This document shows positions 1-3,924 of a stretch of 6,601 bases of DNA, in pieces. The stretch covers positions 4,582 to 11,182 of the forward strand of contig DBWC01000026.1 in NCBI GenBank assembly GCA_002308615.1, given 5' to 3'. Below the pieces are notes generated by a model. It made no database searches, was not told the DNA's origin, and saw only the letters and a program-made list of their open reading frames with translations. The position numbers and the translations under genes were made by a program. The DNA is from Clostridiales bacterium UBA1248 (GTDB lineage: Bacteria > Bacillota > Clostridia > Oscillospirales > CAG-272). How positions within the stretch are numbered: the stretch's first letter is position 1; the number at the start of each line of letters is the position of its first letter.

Positions 1-1
1 A

Positions 2-25
2 CCCCCAAACCCCCTGTCCCCTCCC
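2..25 (-). other. Putative G-quadruplex motif
   Basis: Read on the minus strand this stretch has four consecutive G-runs of 3, 4, 5 and 5 bases, separated by loops of 1, 3 and 3 bases (A, ACA, TTT). That satisfies the usual G3+N1-7 quadruplex pattern. It lies about 70 bases beyond the stop of the membrane-protein gene, so it would be in the RNA only if transcription reads through the hairpins at 52-76 and 23-46. The first G-run (23-25) is shared with the stem of the neighbouring hairpin, so the two structures could compete. The pattern is seen directly; folding and function are inferred. Confidence 0.5.
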
Positions 26-46
26 ACCGTTTTGGCAAACGATGGG
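23..46 (-). repeat. Hairpin, part of an intergenic repeat-like element
   Basis: A 10-bp inverted repeat (arms 23-32 and 37-46, 4-base loop) has one imperfect position. That position is an A-C mismatch on the plus strand but a G-U wobble in minus-strand RNA, so the structure is better as minus-strand RNA, the sense of the upstream operon. It lies just past a second hairpin (57-76) with the same property. No U-tract follows it, so it is not itself a canonical terminator. Confidence 0.5.
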
Positions 47-51
47 GCGCG

Positions 52-76
52 AAAACGGCGGGAGCAAGCCCCCGCC
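52..76 (-). terminator. GC-rich hairpin with short T-tract, likely terminator of the glycosidase operon
   Basis: In the minus sense, starting 20 bases after the membrane-protein stop, arms 76-68 and 65-57 form an 8-9 bp GC-rich stem with one G-U pair. The loop can be read as a CUUG tetraloop. A G and four Ts (56-52) follow. The T-tract is short, so termination could be weak. The same hairpin-plus-GTTTTCG arrangement recurs, degenerate, at about 3147-3177, so it may instead be a dispersed intergenic repeat that doubles as a transcript end. Confidence 0.5.
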
Positions 77-96
77 CTACGGATATCATCAGAGGT

Positions 97-627
97 TTAA
101 TTTATTTTATACGGTTTTTTCAGCCACAGAGCGATCATCAGGTGCGCGGCGGCGTAAACCGCCGTCAAAAACGCGTTTGCGGCGAATAGCACCGGGCCGG
201 TCGAGCCGATGAAGACGATCATTATCACAACGTTATACGCGAACCATAAGGACGCGGGCAGAAACCACAGCTTTGATATCGCGTCCTTTGCTTTTTTTGG
301 AAGTATCTCCGTAAGAAGCAAAAGACACATCAAAAACATCAGAAAATAAAGCGCAAAATCAAAAGCCGCCGTAAGATAATCGCTGCCTTGGAAGAAATGC
401 GTGACTGCGAGAAAAGCGTACGGCACGGAGAGTATCACGTTATGCATTTTCATAAACAGCACGGCTATGAGCATTACCGTCATTATCGCTTCAAGCAGGG
501 CAAGTTGACCGAGCGAGCCGAAGAAATAGCCGGACAGCGTGTCAAACGTCGTTATAACGAGAAGCGCCGCGCCTATCATACCGTAATTTGAATATTTTTT
601 TCTGTCTATGTTTATCTTACGCATCAT
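97..627 (-). CDS. Unrecognised six-helix integral membrane protein
   Basis: This 176-residue protein is not one whose family I recognise. It is very hydrophobic, with about six predicted membrane helices at residues 16-36, 42-59, 64-79, 85-109, 120-140 and 146-168. The N-terminus is basic (MMRKINIDRKK), there is a basic loop at 110-119 (PKKAKDAISK), and the C-terminus is basic (KKPYK). There is no signal peptide, no obvious catalytic motif and no transporter signature. The start is placed at the ATG overlapping the stop of the upstream glycosidase (ATGA). An AGGCGGTGA ribosome-binding site lies inside the end of that gene; the very next ATG (624) is slightly better spaced and equally possible. 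An upstream in-frame ATG at 672 would add 15 charged residues and needs a 49-base overlap, so I reject it. Transcription should come from the promoter at 3088-3116. Being a small partner of a cytoplasmic glycosidase suggests a role in the same sugar response, but that is only context. Confidence 0.75.
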   Translation of the reverse strand: MMRKINIDRKKYSNYGMIGAALLVITTFDTLSGYFFGSLGQLALLEAIMTVMLIAVLFMKMHNVILSVPYAFLAVTHFFQGSDYLTAAFDFALYFLMFLMCLLLLTEILPKKAKDAISKLWFLPASLWFAYNVVIMIVFIGSTGPVLFAANAFLTAVYAAAHLMIALWLKKPYKIN

Positions 628-3059
628 TTCACCGCCTTTACGCATACGGGAGAGGAAAGACGCAGACCGCATTGCTTTCCGTCAAGCATATCGCCGTTTA
701 TAAGTACCGTTTCGCAGCCTCTTATCTCTTCCGGCAGAGTCAGTTCTATCGCGTAAGCGGCGGGCGCGTTTACGTTTAATTCAAAGCGTTTACCGTCCGC
801 ATGCCAGCTGACGCTTATCACTCCGTCCGGCGTGTTGACGGTGCCTTTTGCAAATTTAAGACCGAGCGGATGCGGCGCTATTCTAACGGTCTTTTCCGGC
901 ACGGTCTGCGGTATATCGAGACCCAAAATATCACGTGATAACAGTACGCCGATATGCGCCATAAAGCCGTGACAGCGGCTCGCCTTTCCGCTCACGGTCT
1001 CCCAAAGCGTGCCGGGACCTTCTTTCAGCATAATGCCGCACAGATAGCGGATCTCTTTTAACGCCTGCTCTTTATATCCGAGTTTAGACAGCATATCGAG
1101 ACGTATGCACAGGCCTATAAACATATTCGCCGCGCCGATGTCGAGCGTCGGCGGTTTTCTGTTCGGGCAGGGACCGAGCTCGTTTACGACCGCGTCTATA
1201 AGCCCGGGACATTCTTTTTCGCCATACAATTCGCCCCACAGCATGGTATACTGCGCCGCCTCGCTGAAATACGGTTTGCCCTGCAGTTTGCCGTTTTCGT
1301 ATTTCAGACTGTCGTGCAGAATATATCTCGGATCGTAGCCGCCCGTGTCAAGTGCGACGCCCTGCAGCGTTTTTCTTATCTTCTTTGCGTGCTTTTTTGC
1401 CTCGGGTACACCGTATAATTCATCGTAACATTCAAGCGCGCAGGCGTATTCCACGTTTGCCGCGCAGGAAATGGGATAGACGTATTCACGGTTGTTTGAA
1501 AGCGACCAGTCGACGAAGACCGTGCTGTGAGACTCAAACAAACCGTGCTCGCCGCAGAGCTGTGACACACCGTCAAAAAACGCGTCAAGCCTCGGCTTGA
1601 ACCTGTCTATAAGCTCTCTGTCGCCCGTTCTTTTGTAGTATTCGTAAATCTCGATCACAAACCAGAACGACCACGTCGTCAGAGCGCCGTTTTTAAAGTC
1701 GCCCGTCGCCGGATAGCATTGCGGGAAAAAGCCGTAATAGCAGTCTTCGGCCGGCTCGCAGAGAAAATTTTCTATCATCGCGCGCTCGACGGACGGATCG
1801 GCGAGCATGAGCGCTGCTGCTCTTCCAGTCCATAGCGAATCGCAGAGCCAGCCGCCGCGTTCCCTGTCCGGACAGTCCATGAAAATGTCGAGCGTATTGA
1901 GCAAAAGCGTTTTATACGAGGCGTCGTATATGCGGTTTATATCCTCGTCGCTACACAAAAACGTGCCGCCGCGTACGTCGGGCGTGACGTACGATATAAG
2001 TCCTATATTCGTTAGATAAAACGGCTGATCCGTATTTACAAGTATCTTTATGTATCTGAAGGCGTAAGGCTCAAACGACGTGAAATGAGTTGTACCCTTG
2101 CCGCAGTAAACGCGGAGACAGGAGTTGAAGCCGGATTGTGAAATTATCTCTCCGTCGTCCTCGAGCCGCTCGGAATATATAACGTCAACGACGGCGTTTT
2201 CCATCAGATGTACCGAAAAATCTATAAATCCGACGCGCATTTCCTTCATATCGTATACGGCGCATTTTATATTCTTTCCCGCGCCGAAAGATACTACGTG
2301 CGCTTCATAACGGTTGATCATTTTTTTTACGGAACAGTCAAGCGGCAGCCGGCGCAGGGTCAGATCCTGCCGTCCGACGTATTCGCCCTTTGACTGATAT
2401 TCTTCATTCCATAGATCGTAAAACGTAGGCTTCGGTTTGATATTGTCGTCGTACTCATAAGCGCAGACGTCAACGAGGCTGAAGCTTTTGGCGTAAATAC
2501 GCTCAAATTCCGGATACGGAACGCCGCGCGGTATAAAGGCGGGCGCCGGTACTTCTTCAACCTCGTGCGGCGTATTCTCTCTTGTCAGATCCCACACCTC
2601 CGTCACCTGACGGCAATGCGAATGGCGCTGCGCGTATCTGTCGCGCTGAGTTACAAGAACGCCTTCCCAGCTTTCGTCGGTACCGAGGAAAAATTCCTCC
2701 TGATAAGTGCTTTCATCAAAGTATACTATTTCCGCTATAACGAAACCCGGCTCGTTCGTGTTGTCGTTTACGGTGCCGAAAGCGTTGTAATAGCACGCCG
2801 CCTCTATTTCAAAGAGATTTTCACCGTCTTTTATATAATCGTCTATCCAATATTCGTCAACGCGGGCGCAGCCTCTGCCGGAGCGGGCGGGTCCGTGGGA
2901 GATGAACTGTCCGTTGACGTATAACCGGTAAAACGACGACGCGGTTATCCTGATGTTTATATAACGGCTTTTGATTTTTGCTTTTTTGTAAAACCGCGCG
3001 AACGTGTTCGGCGTTTTGCTCTTGTCTTTAAGGAATATCGCTTTTGCTTTTTTGAACAT
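624..3059 (-). CDS. Alpha-L-rhamnosidase-like glycoside hydrolase (GH78-type), cytoplasmic
   Basis: This 811-residue protein has the layout of bacterial GH78 alpha-L-rhamnosidases, inverting enzymes that remove terminal L-rhamnose from plant glycans, flavonoids or bacterial polysaccharides. An N-terminal beta-sandwich (about 30-160) includes the YVNG-x-FISHGPARSG segment (47-61). A second beta domain spans about 245-358, the (alpha/alpha)6 barrel about 360-715, and a C-terminal beta domain about 716-811. The barrel carries DCPDRERGGWLCD (395-407). The acidic residues D395, E400 and D407 have the spacing I recall for the acidic cluster of Bacillus RhaB, with E400 the probable general acid. E687 in TLWET is the candidate second catalytic acid. 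There is no signal peptide, so it probably acts on imported oligosaccharides. The start is supported by AAGGAGA 8 bases upstream of the ATG and a strong promoter at 3088-3116. The gene is first in an operon with a membrane protein. Substrate is not certain: divergent GH78-like enzymes may act on other sugars. Confidence 0.85.
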   Translation of the reverse strand: MFKKAKAIFLKDKSKTPNTFARFYKKAKIKSRYINIRITASSFYRLYVNGQFISHGPARSGRGCARVDEYWIDDYIKDGENLFEIEAACYYNAFGTVNDNTNEPGFVIAEIVYFDESTYQEEFFLGTDESWEGVLVTQRDRYAQRHSHCRQVTEVWDLTRENTPHEVEEVPAPAFIPRGVPYPEFERIYAKSFSLVDVCAYEYDDNIKPKPTFYDLWNEEYQSKGEYVGRQDLTLRRLPLDCSVKKMINRYEAHVVSFGAGKNIKCAVYDMKEMRVGFIDFSVHLMENAVVDVIYSERLEDDGEIISQSGFNSCLRVYCGKGTTHFTSFEPYAFRYIKILVNTDQPFYLTNIGLISYVTPDVRGGTFLCSDEDINRIYDASYKTLLLNTLDIFMDCPDRERGGWLCDSLWTGRAAALMLADPSVERAMIENFLCEPAEDCYYGFFPQCYPATGDFKNGALTTWSFWFVIEIYEYYKRTGDRELIDRFKPRLDAFFDGVSQLCGEHGLFESHSTVFVDWSLSNNREYVYPISCAANVEYACALECYDELYGVPEAKKHAKKIRKTLQGVALDTGGYDPRYILHDSLKYENGKLQGKPYFSEAAQYTMLWGELYGEKECPGLIDAVVNELGPCPNRKPPTLDIGAANMFIGLCIRLDMLSKLGYKEQALKEIRYLCGIMLKEGPGTLWETVSGKASRCHGFMAHIGVLLSRDILGLDIPQTVPEKTVRIAPHPLGLKFAKGTVNTPDGVISVSWHADGKRFELNVNAPAAYAIELTLPEEIRGCETVLINGDMLDGKQCGLRLSSPVCVKAVK
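629..637 (-). promoter_or_regulatory. Ribosome-binding site inside the glycosidase 3' end
   Basis: On the minus strand AGGCGGTGA matches the anti-16S consensus AGGAGGTGA at 8 of 9 positions. It sits in the last codons of the glycosidase gene, 1 base before the first ATG and 4 bases before the second ATG of the membrane-protein gene. It decides the start against the longer reading from 672 and points to translational coupling. Confidence 0.7.
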
Positions 3060-3087
3060 GATATACGTCTCCTTATTTTATAATTAG

Positions 3088-3116
3088 AGAATATCACATT
3101 TGCAGTCGGTTGTCAA
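3088..3116 (-). promoter_or_regulatory. Sigma-A-type promoter of the glycosidase operon
   Basis: On the minus strand a perfect TTGACA (3116-3111) is followed by a 17-base spacer and TATTCT (3093-3088). A TG one base upstream of the -10 box gives an extended -10. The expected transcription start is near 3081, leaving a leader of only about 22 bases that contains the AAGGAGA ribosome-binding site. The leader is too short for a riboswitch or attenuator, so any control would act at the promoter. Confidence 0.8.
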
Positions 3117-3239
3117 GTATGCGGTTTAAAATAGGAGTCTCTTCGCGACGAAAACAGCGGGTTTCCGGCTCCCGTTATTTTTCGAATGAGGGGGCGCGTG
3201 GTTGTATGGGCGACCGTTGACCGACCGCCCCATGTCCGC
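3117..3239. other. Non-coding spacer with weak repeat-like structure
   Basis: No open reading frame here has a ribosome-binding site or a recognisable product. Two structures can be seen. The first is a GCGGG...CCCG inverted repeat (3158-3174) next to GTTTTCG on the minus strand, which resembles the hairpin element at 48-76. The second is an imperfect 7-bp inverted repeat, ATGGGCG paired with CGCCCCAT (3206-3212 and 3226-3233, one bulged base). Both may be decayed intergenic repeats. No clear operator palindrome sits next to the -35 box at 3111-3116. Confidence 0.4.
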
Positions 3240-3268
3240 AAAAAAAGCCCCGAGAATTCTCGGGGGGG
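3240..3268 (-). terminator. Rho-independent terminator of the 2'-5' RNA ligase family gene
   Basis: In the minus sense a perfect 18-base palindrome (CCCCGAGAATTCTCGGGG, 3265-3248) is followed by a C and seven consecutive Ts (3246-3240). It lies 32 bases after the stop codon of the 3300-3803 gene. The plus-strand side is flanked by a G-run rather than a T-run, so it works in the minus direction only and insulates the glycosidase promoter from upstream transcription. Confidence 0.9.
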
Positions 3269-3299
3269 GAATGGCGGGTTGCCTTGAAATACGTGGCGT

Positions 3300-3803
3300 T
3301 TATGAGCCGCGCACGCTTCCGACAGGCGTATATATCATTCCGGCGGCGCCGCGGTCGGAGCGCATGAGAATAACGCGGTCCGCCGCCGCGGTATGAGGCT
3401 TTATCTGAATATTGCGCGAGACGGGCTTGCTTGCGCGGCGGATCAGCGTTACGTGCGGCGTGAAGCTCTTTTTGTCGTACGGTATGCCCGCCAGATCAAG
3501 CGCGGCGCGCAGGTTTTTTACGTATTCTTTCAGATTGTCCGATATCTCCATATCCGCGTAATAAAGCTCGCCGAAACTGCCGATGCTTTTGACGGATAAG
3601 GCAAACGAAGAAAACGGCACCGTTTTCATCGCGTCAAGCACTTTTTTAGGATCCGGATATTCTCCGATAAAAGCAAGCGTGATATGCAGATTGGGATATG
3701 GCGTGTAATTGCCGTACACACCCTGTTTTTTGATCTGTTCCTGTATGCCGGTAAGCGTCATAAGCGTTTTGTTATCCGGCTTTATCGCAATAAATAATCT
3801 CAT
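3300..3803 (-). CDS. thpR: 2'-5' RNA ligase family protein (RNA 2',3'-cyclic phosphodiesterase, 2H superfamily)
   Basis: This 167-residue protein is close to the usual length of the bacterial ThpR/LigT family (about 175-190). It opens with the family's typical MRLFIAIKP strand and has both H-x-T-x motifs: HITL at 40-43 and HVTL at 117-120, each in a fitting context (PYPNLHITLAFIG; KKSFTPHVTLIRR). The paired histidines form the active site of 2H phosphoesterases, which open 2',3'-cyclic phosphate ends of RNA and can reversibly join tRNA halves in vitro. The cellular role in bacteria is poorly defined. The protein is cytoplasmic and its gene is transcribed alone, with a terminator at 3240-3268. 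The start ATG has no Shine-Dalgarno sequence, and the promoter at 3810-3838 places the transcription start at or within a base or so of the ATG, so the mRNA is probably leaderless. Family assignment is secure; the gene symbol is by family similarity. Confidence 0.92.
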   Translation of the reverse strand: MRLFIAIKPDNKTLMTLTGIQEQIKKQGVYGNYTPYPNLHITLAFIGEYPDPKKVLDAMKTVPFSSFALSVKSIGSFGELYYADMEISDNLKEYVKNLRAALDLAGIPYDKKSFTPHVTLIRRASKPVSRNIQIKPHTAAADRVILMRSDRGAAGMIYTPVGSVRGS

Positions 3804-3809
3804 AATTAT

Positions 3810-3838
3810 ATTGTATCAACCAGATATGAATAAATCAA
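3810..3838 (-). promoter_or_regulatory. Promoter giving a leaderless transcript for the 2'-5' RNA ligase family gene
   Basis: On the minus strand TTGATT (3838-3833), a 17-base spacer and TACAAT (3815-3810) form a good sigma-A promoter. TG one base before the -10 box makes it extended. Six bases separate the -10 box from the A of the ATG at 3803, so the predicted start of transcription coincides with the start codon. An overlapping TATAAT (3810-3805) lacks a -35 box at proper spacing and would start inside the gene. Confidence 0.7.
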
Positions 3839-3863
3839 GCCGATATAATTTACCGCACGGCAC

Positions 3864-3891
3864 TTGACTATTTTAAAACGGAGGATATAAT
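3864..3891 (+). promoter_or_regulatory. Sigma-A-type promoter of the isomerase-kinase operon
   Basis: TTGACT (3864-3869), a 16-base spacer and a perfect TATAAT (3886-3891) lie 33 bases upstream of the fusion-gene ATG. A second TATAAT (3891-3896) overlaps the first, but its spacing of 21 is poor. The expected transcription start is near 3898, giving a leader of about 27 bases holding only the ribosome-binding site AGGTGAT (3915-3921). The -35 box is 25 bases from that of the divergent promoter at 3810-3838, so a protein bound between them could affect both. Confidence 0.8.
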
Positions 3892-3924
3892 ATAATCAGA
3901 ATAAATCGTTTTGCAGGTGATGAT

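Noticed and set aside
628..672. Longer N-terminus for the membrane protein, starting at 672
   Set aside because: It would overlap the glycosidase gene by 49 bases, has no ribosome-binding site and adds only a charged, non-membrane segment. The ATG at 627 has AGGCGGTGA directly upstream and the typical ATGA overlap.
2565..2924. 119-residue plus-strand reading frame inside the glycosidase gene
   Set aside because: Antisense to the N-terminal beta-sandwich coding region, no convincing ribosome-binding site and no recognisable domain; it is explained by the codon pattern of the real gene.
3009..3059. Signal peptide at the N-terminus of the glycosidase
   Set aside because: The start (MFKKAKAIFLKDKSK) is basic, but the hydrophobic stretch is only a few residues long and there is no cleavage-type segment.
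3248..3265. Perfect 18-base palindrome as a regulator-binding operator
   Set aside because: The run of seven Ts directly after it on the minus strand and its place 30-odd bases after a stop codon explain it fully as a terminator.
3839..3861. GCCG...CGGC inverted repeat between the divergent promoters as an operator
   Set aside because: Arms of only 4 bases separated by 15 bases are expected by chance.
3892..3924. Riboswitch or leader peptide upstream of the fusion gene
   Set aside because: The predicted leader is about 27 bases and contains only the ribosome-binding site; there is no room for an aptamer or attenuator.
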